From Methylophaga sp. (GTDB lineage: Bacteria > Pseudomonadota > Gammaproteobacteria > Nitrosococcales > Methylophagaceae): DNA of 64,000 bases. Below the pieces are notes generated by a model that did no database searches, was not told the origin of the DNA, and saw only the letters and a list, made by a program, of their open reading frames with translations. A program made the position numbers and the translations under genes. Below, piece after piece: positions 8,663 through 14,831 of the stretch (position 1 is its first letter; every line of letters starts with the position of its first letter). The DNA lies in contig NZSL01000007.1 in NCBI GenBank assembly GCA_002696735.1, positions 58,350 to 122,349 of the forward strand, written 5' to 3'.

Positions 8663-9205
8663 ATGATCGAATCGATATATTGGCGCCAAGAGTTGCGCGT
8701 GGAGTTGGCGTGGCTTAAGAAGAATCGCAAGTACCGTAGGTGGTCGGAAAAACAGCTTGTGCTGTACGAACGGCGCCTGATGTTGGTGGCATTCCAGGTA
8801 CGCTCTCTACTTGAGCGGCCGAAAGTAAATGATAGCGCTCGTAGCGCTAGAATTCCTGTAATCCGGTATAAGAAGATCGGGAGCAAGCCCTTCACCAATG
8901 TTGGTGCGGGATTCCCGGAGGACCGATTTGACATGGAGAGTCCTGAGCAGTCAGAACTTGGCGTCCTCGATGTCTGCAACCAGCTCATTCATTATTACTG
9001 GATGCAAACATGGTCAGAAGGTACCGCTTTCAAGGGAATGCTTGTCTTTTCTGACTTCATGCGCCACAAGTGGGTTTATCAGCTCCTTATCGAGGACCTT
9101 ATAAGCCTCTTCAGCATCTTTGCCAACGATTCATCGGCAGTCACTGAACTGAGGTTTCATTGGAGCGAGAAGAAGAAGGACTATGTGGCAAATTGTTCAC
9201 GTTGA
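8663..9205 (+). CDS. Cassette gene: hypothetical 180-aa protein
   Basis: A 180-aa soluble, mainly helical protein rich in R, K, W and Y (MIESIYWRQELRVELAW, RRWSEKQLVLYERRLML), without signal peptide or membrane segment. I do not recognise the family. Its base composition is more GC-rich than the neighbouring cassettes. The gene sits about 45 bp after the left attC-like remnant and its stop codon lies 10 bp before a well-formed attC, which is the normal layout of an integron cassette. GAGCTGAGCAG before ATG gives at most a weak ribosome site. Role unknown. Confidence 0.65.
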   Translation: MIESIYWRQELRVELAWLKKNRKYRRWSEKQLVLYERRLMLVAFQVRSLLERPKVNDSARSARIPVIRYKKIGSKPFTNVGAGFPEDRFDMESPEQSELGVLDVCNQLIHYYWMQTWSEGTAFKGMLVFSDFMRHKWVYQLLIEDLISLFSIFANDSSAVTELRFHWSEKKKDYVANCSR

Positions 9206-9215
9206 AGATTAGAAG

Positions 9216-9292
9216 GCTAACAATACGCGTCACACGGATGCCCTTGTCTTCGCTTCACTATGCCAAGGCCACCGGTGCGCTCAGCGTTATAC
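9216..9292 (+). other. attC-like recombination site (77 bp)
   Basis: R'' GCTAACA (9216-9222) and R' GTTATAC (9286-9292) bracket an imperfect inverted repeat: GCG-CAC-CGG on the left pairs with CCGGTG-CGC on the right with single unpaired bases, and GCCcTTG pairs with CAAGGC further in. Two extrahelical bases, a short variable terminal structure and a length of 77 bp are as expected for attC sites folded as a single strand. It lies just after the stop of the 180-aa gene. Confidence 0.75.
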
Positions 9293-9469
9293 GTAATGAG
9301 ATATGGCAATACTAAAGCTCTGAAATATAATATATATTAAATTTAGTTTGAAATCGGTAAATAAAGGTGATACTACAATCCCATAAGCTCTAGGGTACAA
9401 ACGTGTCTTTATGGTTAGATTGCTTTACGTTAATACATTTTGAATAATTAGCTCAAGGAAAGTGATTCA

Positions 9470-10231
9470 ATGTCTGCTGAAAAGTTTAAGTTACCTTCAT
9501 CCTCATATGAGGAATTGACCAAAATTATAAAAGCTTATGGGCACTTTCCAGCGCCTGCTGAGCTGGGTGAGGTAAGCAAACTGATCGGCATGGATTCCAC
9601 CGTCATTAGTAGAAATGTTGGCTTCTTATTAGAATTAGCAATCCTTGAACCCGGGAAGAAAAAAACTGTAACTAGCGTTGGTCGATATCTAGCTCAGGCG
9701 CTTGAGCATGAAATGCCTGATGAAATCAGGAAGAACTGGCGTGAAATTGTTTCGGAAACCGAATTTTTAAATAAACTGATCACCTCAATAAAAATTCGTA
9801 ATGGAATGGATGAAGGGACGCTGCAATCACATATTGCATTTTCAGCAGGACAGCCGAAAAAACCTGCCGTAATGACTGGGGCACGGACAGTGATGGATAT
9901 ACTTCGCGCATCAGAATTAATTCGTGAGCAGGATGGGAAAATTATTCTCGCCAAAATAGATGACGAAATAGAACCTGATAAGTTTAAAAACACGGAATTC
10001 GATTCTCCTAAACCAACCAGCCATTTGGGTTTTGTTACTACTTCCCCGCAGGTTTCCAACGTAGTAACTGAACAGTCCAACTCAGGCAATCCTCAAATTA
10101 AAATAAACATTAATGTAACAGTCGATTGTTCTACAGCAGATTTAGATACATTGGGTGAAAAGATAAACCGAATAATTAAAGATGTAAATCGCGAAATCCG
10201 CGAAGATGAAGAAACTGATATAGACGAATAA
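9470..10231 (+). CDS. Winged-helix protein (DUF5343-like), first gene of a wHTH-HEPN pair
   Basis: A 253-aa cytoplasmic protein. Residues about 12-80 look like a winged helix-turn-helix (YEELTKIIKAYGHFPAPAEL, MDSTVISRNVGFLLELAILE), and 115-165 look like a second one (AVMTGARTVMDILRASELI), a tandem arrangement like that of DUF5343 proteins. A linker follows, then a C-terminal strand-helix unit (IKININVTVDCSTADLDTL) and a very acidic tail. AAGGAAA lies 10 nt before ATG. The gene has its own 170-bp upstream region with AT-rich promoter-like DNA. It is followed after 16 bp by the HEPN gene. It probably senses or regulates; no function is proven. Confidence 0.7.
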   Translation: MSAEKFKLPSSSYEELTKIIKAYGHFPAPAELGEVSKLIGMDSTVISRNVGFLLELAILEPGKKKTVTSVGRYLAQALEHEMPDEIRKNWREIVSETEFLNKLITSIKIRNGMDEGTLQSHIAFSAGQPKKPAVMTGARTVMDILRASELIREQDGKIILAKIDDEIEPDKFKNTEFDSPKPTSHLGFVTTSPQVSNVVTEQSNSGNPQIKININVTVDCSTADLDTLGEKINRIIKDVNREIREDEETDIDE

Positions 10232-10247
10232 GCGCGGAGTAATAACT

Positions 10248-11204
10248 ATGCCCCGCGATTTTTCACAAGCAACAGCAGAACTTACCGTATTGGTAGCAGA
10301 AGCTGTATGTATTCGGTCAAACTGTGAACAACAATTCGTTCAGAAGTTTTGTGATTTGTCAGCCGCTCAAGCTACAGCTGCACTGGCTTTGGCAACAGAT
10401 ATAGGTCTTATTGTCAAAGTAAATGAGACCTACAAAACAGAATCGCCATTAGTTCGGCTACTAGGCACCCCAGATGAATCAAGTAAAGCTGCTATTTTGA
10501 GGATTCTATTGGAGTGTTATGAACCATTTGTATTTTTCAGGGAACGCTTGGTCGCAACTGGAAACTCAGATACAGCAGCCCAACAAACGAAGGTTCATTT
10601 AGATTTAAATGCGCACAGGGAAGAAATAAAAGACACTCTGATCAGCCTAGGTACATATACCAAGGCCATAAATGCAAAAGGTGGTGGAGTATATGAGGCC
10701 GTAAGTGGTGAGGGCTTAAACCAGCTACAAAATGTGGCGGAAGCGTCCTCTAATTTAGCTGATGCAGAGGCTAACATCAGAATTGAAATCGGCGACTATG
10801 CCGACAGTTTAGATCGTGTAGAAGTAGTGGTTCCACTTGCAAGAGCTTTGTTAAAAGCGAAAGAAGATCATGCCAAAGAAGCTGTCGCTGAAGCTGCGTC
10901 AGCACTAGAATCTTTTCTAGCTGGATTGGCCAATAGGATGGGGGTAGATTTGCAGGGAGCAGCAGGCCTCACATCCCGGATAGACAAGTTCAGAACTAAC
11001 AACGTATTGCCAAAGAAAATAACTGAAGCTGGAAAATATTTGGGGCAGATTCGAAATGCAGCTGATCACGGTGTCGATATAGACCCAGACGTAGGTAGCG
11101 TTTGGAAAATATTACCTAGCTCTGGAAGACATTATGTTTTTGTGGCTTGCGCATTTATCAGGGCTTGTGGCGCTAGAGAAAATAATCAGGACTTCTACAT
11201 CTAG
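10248..11204 (+). CDS. HEPN-domain protein, probable RNase, second gene of the pair
   Basis: A 318-aa soluble protein. Residues 1-75 resemble a winged-helix domain (VQKFCDLSAAQATAALALAT, LVRLLG). Residues about 195-310 form an all-helical domain containing IRNAADHG, i.e. R269-x4-H274, the Rx4-6H motif of HEPN ribonucleases, preceded by the usual helix AVAEAASALESFLAGL. HEPN proteins are toxins, abortive-infection effectors and RNases. GGAG stands 8 nt before the ATG and the spacing to the wHTH gene is 16 bp, so the two are co-expressed. The location in a cassette array suggests a defence or toxin-like role; this is inference. Confidence 0.7.
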   Translation: MPRDFSQATAELTVLVAEAVCIRSNCEQQFVQKFCDLSAAQATAALALATDIGLIVKVNETYKTESPLVRLLGTPDESSKAAILRILLECYEPFVFFRERLVATGNSDTAAQQTKVHLDLNAHREEIKDTLISLGTYTKAINAKGGGVYEAVSGEGLNQLQNVAEASSNLADAEANIRIEIGDYADSLDRVEVVVPLARALLKAKEDHAKEAVAEAASALESFLAGLANRMGVDLQGAAGLTSRIDKFRTNNVLPKKITEAGKYLGQIRNAADHGVDIDPDVGSVWKILPSSGRHYVFVACAFIRACGARENNQDFYI

Positions 11205-11210
11205 CCAAGA

Positions 11211-11240
11211 GAATCAAGGGGTCAGCCAACTCGATTTATT
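11211..11240 (+). repeat. Short palindromic dispersed repeat, copy b
   Basis: AATCAAGGGGTCAGCCAA followed by CTCGATTTATT: the arms AATCAAG and C(T/C)TGATT form a hairpin with an 11-nt loop. The same unit occurs at 12293, 12489 and 16032. This copy sits between the HEPN gene and the lipoprotein gene, and might act as a terminator or mark an insertion. Confidence 0.7.
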
Positions 11241-11264
11241 CTGTTCCACTTAGGGAATATATCT

Positions 11265-11711
11265 ATGCAGAAGTTTATTTTAATATTTTTTGTCACCTTA
11301 ATAGCAGGCTGTTCCACGGGAACAAAGTTTGTTGCATCGACTCACTCTATAGACAGTAATAACGCTCTTGTTTATGTTTACAGGCCTTTACAATTTGATA
11401 ATGCCTTACTTAGTCCTGATCTAATCATCAACAATAAACGATTTAAAGGGATCTCAAATGGAGGATACTTCTCTCTTCACATACAAGAAGGTGAATATCA
11501 AATTAAAGTTGATTTTGGAGATAAAGGAAAAGAAAGTACAAAGACTTTCAAATTTGAGAATGGAAAGACATATTTCATAAAAGCAAACACTGGAAGAAAA
11601 CCTTTGGAATACCCTTATGAACTTGTTTATTTTAGACTGGATGAAGTGGAATCTTCAATTGGGAATTTTGAAATAAAAGATACTAGGTTAATTGAGGAAA
11701 TTAACTATTAA
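11265..11711 (+). CDS. Cassette gene: DUF2846-like lipoprotein
   Basis: A 148-aa protein with a lipoprotein signal: MQKFILIFFVTLIAGC, lipobox LIAGC with Cys16. The mature part (ALVYVYRPLQFDNALLSPDL, GYFSLHIQEGEYQIKVDFG) resembles the beta-sandwich DUF2846 family of envelope proteins of unknown function. AGGGA lies upstream of ATG. It is followed by an attC-like site and preceded by a dispersed repeat, so it may once have been a separate cassette. AT-rich relative to the core genes. Confidence 0.75.
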   Translation: MQKFILIFFVTLIAGCSTGTKFVASTHSIDSNNALVYVYRPLQFDNALLSPDLIINNKRFKGISNGGYFSLHIQEGEYQIKVDFGDKGKESTKTFKFENGKTYFIKANTGRKPLEYPYELVYFRLDEVESSIGNFEIKDTRLIEEINY

Positions 11712-11712
11712 C

Positions 11713-11798
11713 TCTAACAAAAAGCTCAAATTCACTTTGGCCAAAAAGCATGGACTTCGTTGGGACGCCGCTAAAAGCGTGGCACCCCTTAGCTAGAT
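11713..11798 (+). other. attC-like site, degenerate
   Basis: R'' TCTAACA (11713-11719) immediately after the lipoprotein stop. The right end CACCCCTTAGCTAGAT resembles the right arm of Vibrio-type repeats (CCCCTTAG), with GCTAGAT (11792-11798) in place of GTTRRRY. The internal sequence has TTTGGCCAAA and ACGCC...GCGTGGC pairing. Total about 86 bp. The next gene starts 13 bp later, as usual for cassettes. Confidence 0.55.
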
Positions 11799-11810
11799 CT
11801 TTAAATATTT

Positions 11811-12266
11811 ATGATCGATCACGATAAATTCCGCGACTTGGTCAAGCAACTGTATACCACGGTCAATGATTTGGAGACCATGTTCCCGGGTAGGCGTTTT
11901 ACCCCGGATGGCCATATGGTTGGCAGTTTGGGTGAGTGTCTGGTGGCTGATGCATATGATCTGGAGCTTATGACGGCATCCAATAAAGGCTATGACGCTG
12001 TCACCGGAAATGGCTTAGAAGTTGAGATAAAGGCTACGCAATCCAACTCAGTTGCATTCCGAAGTCAGCCGCAGCATACAATCATCATCAAGATACTGCC
12101 TGACGGTACATTCGAGGAAATCTACAATGGGCCAGGAGCGCAAGTTTGGGATCAGTTCATAGGTAAACAGCTACCGAGTAATGGCCAATTTCAGGTCTCT
12201 CTCAATAAACTCCGGCACCTAAATCAATCTGTGGCTAAGACAGATCGTGTGCCGAGAGCCATTTAA
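11811..12266 (+). CDS. Cassette gene: nuclease-like protein (DUF6998-like, PD-(D/E)XK fold candidate)
   Basis: A 151-aa soluble protein. The central part reads GSLGECLVADAYDLEL, then YDAVTGNGLEVEIKATQ. A glutamate in a helix (GE), an aspartate (YDAV) and ExK (VEIKAT) in that order are the pattern of PD-(D/E)XK nucleases, and the whole resembles the DUF6998 family. No other domain is visible. There is no ribosome site worth the name, as in many cassette genes, and the stop codon overlaps the following TTTAAC core site. A DNA-cleaving role is inferred only from the motif. Confidence 0.7.
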   Translation: MIDHDKFRDLVKQLYTTVNDLETMFPGRRFTPDGHMVGSLGECLVADAYDLELMTASNKGYDAVTGNGLEVEIKATQSNSVAFRSQPQHTIIIKILPDGTFEEIYNGPGAQVWDQFIGKQLPSNGQFQVSLNKLRHLNQSVAKTDRVPRAI

Positions 12267-12357
12267 CAAGGCGCAGCATTACGTAGCCAACAAAATCAAG
12301 GGGTCAGTCAACTTGATTTATTATGAGGCCAACGGCTTCATTAAAACGCTGTTATGT
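12262..12357 (+). other. attC-like site interrupted by the dispersed repeat
   Basis: R''-like TTTAACA (12262-12268) overlaps the stop codon of the nuclease-like gene and is followed by AGGCGCAGCATTACG. The right end is CGCTGTTATGT with R'-like GTTATGT (12351-12357). Between them lies repeat copy c (12293-12348). The site is about 96 bp and its arms pair poorly, so it may be an attC disrupted by insertion. Confidence 0.5.
12293..12348 (+). repeat. Dispersed palindromic repeat, copy c (two hairpins)
   Basis: Unit of two hairpins: AATCAAGGGG...CTTGATTTATT and ATGAGGCC-AAC-GGCTTCAT, ending in TTAAAACG. Copy d at 12489-12543 is nearly identical (about 52 of 56 positions). The spacing of 196 bp encloses a cassette remnant. 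Confidence 0.75.
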
Positions 12358-12419
12358 TTCTTGACTACCATTATCGACAAGGGTGTCGTAATACCAAATT
12401 CAGATCGATAGGTGTTGCC

Positions 12420-12521
12420 ATGACTTTAGTAACTGTTTCTCCCAAGTATCAGATTGTAATTCCTAAAGAAATTCGTGAATCCAAAGAAAATCAAGGGGTC
12501 AGCCAACTTGATTTACTATGA
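12420..12521 (+). pseudogene. Truncated AbrB/MazE-type antitoxin gene
   Basis: A 33-codon frame starts at ATG 12420 after AGGTG. The first 21 residues, MTLVTVSPKYQIVIPKEIRE, are the N-terminal beta-hairpin of an AbrB/SpoVT swapped-hairpin DNA-binding domain as in MazE/VapB antitoxins. From AAAGAAAATCAAGG on, the frame runs through the dispersed repeat (NQGVSQLDLL) and stops. The rest of the antitoxin and any toxin partner are missing. It is read as a cassette-borne toxin-antitoxin pair whose 3' part was replaced by the repeat. Confidence 0.75.
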
Positions 12522-12552
12522 GGCCAACGGCCTCATTAACACGGCGCTAGGT
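12487..12552 (+). repeat. Dispersed palindromic repeat, copy d, ending in an attC R'-like site
   Basis: Same two-hairpin unit as copy c: AATCAAGG...CTTGATTTA and ATGAGGCC-AAC-GGCCTCAT, then TTAACACGGC and GCTAGGT (12546-12552), a one-base variant of the core site GTTAGGT. Cassette-gene start ATG lies 7 bp later. No matching R'' half is present, since the left part ends in the truncated antitoxin gene. Confidence 0.65.
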
Positions 12553-12559
12553 TTCAATA

Positions 12560-13168
12560 ATGTCTTGTGAACAAATAACAAAGTATTTTGATGCAACGGA
12601 ATCTCGAAAGGTACGCGATGATTTGGTTTTTTCTGCAAACATAGTTAGCGAACCAAAAAGTGCTATAGATTGTGGCTGTGGTGCTGGAGCGGATATTGCC
12701 TATTTGGCGGAGATTGGTTTCACGGTTCATGGTTTCGATGTAGAGCAAGAATCAATATCAAGATGCCAGTCTCGATTCAGTGGTCTTGATAATGTGTTTC
12801 TGACTAAGTCATCGTTTACCGATTTTGAGTACCCACCTGTATCTTTGGTGGTAGCAGATGCTAGTTTATTTTTCTGCCCTAGCTCTGAGTTTAGAGATGT
12901 GTGGTCAAAAATATATCAATGTCTGCTACCGGGTGGTATTTTCTGCGGCTCGTTTCTCGGCCAAGAGGATACTATGGCTATACCTGGAGATAATCCAAGT
13001 GTTTTCTGGCCGGAGGTGACAGCTTTTGAGGAAGGTGAAGTTAAGGAGTTATTTAATAACTTAGAGGTGCTACGCTTTAACACTCATCGATCTACAGGTA
13101 AAACACCTCAAGGTGTGACACATAATTGGCATATTTTTCAAGTCGTGGCACAGAAACCTAACAAATAA
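12560..13168 (+). CDS. Cassette gene: class I SAM-dependent methyltransferase
   Basis: A 202-aa protein with the Rossmann-fold motif I DCGCGAGAD (residues 37-45), the acidic end of strand 2 (HGFDVEQ, about 56-62) and a strand-4 region (VVADASLFFC). The overall pattern fits the TehB-like/Methyltransf_25 group; the substrate cannot be told. The start lies 7 bp after an R'-like site without a good ribosome site, and the last codons overlap R'' of the following attC (CCTAAC), which is diagnostic of a cassette gene. Confidence 0.8.
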   Translation: MSCEQITKYFDATESRKVRDDLVFSANIVSEPKSAIDCGCGAGADIAYLAEIGFTVHGFDVEQESISRCQSRFSGLDNVFLTKSSFTDFEYPPVSLVVADASLFFCPSSEFRDVWSKIYQCLLPGGIFCGSFLGQEDTMAIPGDNPSVFWPEVTAFEEGEVKELFNNLEVLRFNTHRSTGKTPQGVTHNWHIFQVVAQKPNK

Positions 13169-13211
13169 AGCAACCCGACGCGTAAACGCGTGGCTTCTTG
13201 AGGCGTTAACT
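13157..13211 (+). other. attC site of the 59-base-element type
   Basis: R'' CCTAACA (13157-13163) lies inside the end of the methyltransferase gene, R' is GTTAACT (13205-13211). L''-like CAACCCGA and L'-like GGCTTCTTGAG pair around the central hairpin ACGCGT-AA-ACGCGT, with unpaired bases as in attC. The arrangement closely parallels the aadA attC (CAAGCCGA ... CGGCTTAACTCAG GCGTTA). This is the last recognisable site of the array. Confidence 0.82.
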
Positions 13212-13257
13212 TAGTTCTTCGGTTTACCAGATAAATCCCCTTTGAAGTCGTCGAGTG

Positions 13258-13332
13258 ACGCAGCAAGCAAGAGATAAAAGCTGAGGTTGTTTGAGCGCAG
13301 TGAGTTGCCGAAGCTTCTCTTGCTTGCTGCGT
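13258..13332. repeat. Perfect 17-bp inverted repeat
   Basis: ACGCAGCAAGCAAGAGA (13258-13274) and its exact reverse complement (13316-13332) are separated by 41 bp. The right arm and following bases to 13351 recur inverted at 15986-16019. Confidence 0.8.
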
Positions 13333-13435
13333 AACGCAGAGCAGCCGAAGGACGGCTTGATGGGGCGGTTTTTTTGGTCACTACTTTTGGCCAACCAAAA
13401 GAAGTAACTCCCCCAAGGCGAAACCTTTAACAAAA
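13316..13435 (+). repeat. Left copy of an inverted repeat bracketing the tetR module
   Basis: Two blocks, CTTGCTTGCTGCGTAACGCA with GAGCAGCCGAAGG (13316-13351) and AAGGCGAAACCTTTAA (about 13415-13434), recur in inverted orientation and mirrored order at 15986-16019 and 15897-15917. Between the blocks is a palindrome TACTTTTGG/CCAAAAGAAGTA (about 13381-13407). No coding potential is credible here. Confidence 0.65.
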
Positions 13436-13439
13436 AATA

Positions 13440-14054
13440 CTACGCCGGCTCAAACAACAACCTCAAATGCGATCGATACGCCTGCACCTGACTAATCAAC
13501 GCCTGATTATCCCCATACAGACGCGCCAAAATAATCCCACCCTCCAATAAAGAGCTAAACATATCCGCTAACGCTTCGGTTGACGTTTCTAATCGCGGTC
13601 GGTACTTCTCCTGAATTTTTTCAATACGCTTAGCCATCATTTCTCGCCAGCCCAACATACCTTCGCGCATTGCATCTTGAATATCTTGATCCAGCATTTG
13701 TGCTTCATAGGTAAATACCGCTACCACACAACCAGGATGGACCGACGTTAGGCCGCCGACCATATCGGTGAATAAATTGAGAAAGATAAGCGTTTGTTGC
13801 AACGGATCTTCGCTGAGCTTGTCCGCCTGAGCTGATAGCTCATCGAACACCTCGTTATCCATACTGATATAGCGCTCGACAATGGCTCGCGCCAAATCCA
13901 TCTTGCCATTGAAGTGGTAAAAGAAACCGCCTTTGGTTATTGCGGATTTCTCCAGTATTTCGTCGATAGTCGTCCCGGCAAATCCCTTCTGCAAAATGAG
14001 GGATTCCGCCGTGCTAAGAATGCGTTCTCGGCTGCTATTTGCGCGTGTTGCCAC
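13440..14054 (-). CDS. TetR/AcrR-family transcriptional regulator
   Basis: A 204-aa DNA-binding repressor type protein. Residues 9-55 are the TetR helix-turn-helix (RERILSTAESLILQKGFAG, TIDEILEKSAITKGGFFYHF); the rest is the helical ligand domain (FLNLFTDMVGGLTSVHPGC). The start is GTG at 14054 with GGGAGGA six bases upstream. A 25-bp near-perfect palindrome at 14090-14114 in the divergent promoter region is probably its operator. It likely controls itself and the divergent two-gene unit at 14313-15778. The ligand is unknown. Confidence 0.85.
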   Translation of the reverse strand: MATRANSSRERILSTAESLILQKGFAGTTIDEILEKSAITKGGFFYHFNGKMDLARAIVERYISMDNEVFDELSAQADKLSEDPLQQTLIFLNLFTDMVGGLTSVHPGCVVAVFTYEAQMLDQDIQDAMREGMLGWREMMAKRIEKIQEKYRPRLETSTEALADMFSSLLEGGIILARLYGDNQALISQVQAYRSHLRLLFEPA

Positions 14055-14089
14055 AGCTTCCTCCCTACTATCAGTTACGCAATCGTGAG

Positions 14090-14114
14090 TTAACTATACC
14101 GCCGGTCTAGTTAA
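14090..14114. promoter_or_regulatory. Putative TetR operator palindrome
   Basis: Arms TTAACTA-T-ACCG and CGGT-C-TAGTTAA around a central C: 25 bp with only one mismatched pair outside the centre. It begins 36 bp upstream of the TetR start. Additional half-site-like TTAACTAT occurs at about 14161 and TATAGTT at about 14210, nearer the divergent genes. Confidence 0.65.
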
Positions 14115-14312
14115 GCGTCATGAAATTATTAATGCTGACTGCTAGCTCATCAAAAGCGGACTTAACTATCTGAAAAATTTGGCAAAAAATAGAAATGAAT
14201 ATTCGTACGTATAGTTCACTAGTTTCGCTGCGGGGGAAATCATACACTGGATGCCAGTTGAGTATAAATCAATACAAACTACGACTTACACATTTTTAAG
14301 GAGGAACAGACT

Positions 14313-14831
14313 ATGTCAATTTCCGAATTGCCTAGTCCAATGGAAATATTAATGGATCCACTTAGCCTAATTGTTTTAGGCATGTTCGTATTGCTGTTTC
14401 TCAGGGAGCAACTGTTCCCTTCACGCCGACTAACTAAGGTTGCATTTTGGCTGAGTCCGGTAGATACAGTTGGTTTTACGCTGATAGGCAGTTTCGCTTT
14501 GGTGCTATTGGTCGGCGTCTCACCACAAGCGACGACGCTAATCCTGTTGATGTTAATCTTTTTCGCTATTTTTCAACATCTCAATATTCGCATGGCGCGA
14601 TGGCTTGGTTATCTGAACCAGCGCCTGGAAAGCCATAGCCATCAACATGGCAAAGGCATGCACCGTTACAACTACGCTGACGTTTCCCGGTACGACATGT
14701 TATTTGGCACTTTTCATAACCCGAAGTCGCATTCTGAAAGCCGCTTTTATCTTGGCTCAAGCAGCCGGGTGTGGGAAATGCTAATTGGTAGCGACGTTCG
14801 CCAGCCAAAGCAGGAAGAGGAGACCCTATAA
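14313..14831 (+). CDS. Sterol desaturase/fatty-acid hydroxylase-like protein, internally shortened
   Basis: A 172-aa membrane protein. The N-terminus (DPLSLIVLGMFVLLFLRE, FPSRRLTK) and the second half (SPVDTVGFTLIGS, FQHLNIRMARWLGYL, ESHSHQHGKGMHRYNY, FGTFHNP) match the two ends of fatty-acid-hydroxylase-superfamily proteins, usually 250-300 aa. The middle about 80-100 residues, which carry the first histidine clusters (HxxxH, HxxHH) for the di-iron centre, are absent, without a frameshift. A strong AGGAGG precedes ATG. The stop overlaps the next start by one base. It is probably catalytically dead or altered. Confidence 0.7.
   Translation: MSISELPSPMEILMDPLSLIVLGMFVLLFLREQLFPSRRLTKVAFWLSPVDTVGFTLIGSFALVLLVGVSPQATTLILLMLIFFAIFQHLNIRMARWLGYLNQRLESHSHQHGKGMHRYNYADVSRYDMLFGTFHNPKSHSESRFYLGSSSRVWEMLIGSDVRQPKQEEETL

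Noticed and set aside
8361..8666. 101-codon open frame before the first cassette gene
   Set aside because: It runs through a terminator-like hairpin with its T-run and through the attC-like hairpin; no ribosome site and poly-Ile from an AT repeat.
13224..13433. Open frame on the minus strand after the last attC
   Set aside because: Lies within the inverted-repeat block that recurs at 15897-16019; the translation reflects the repeat.
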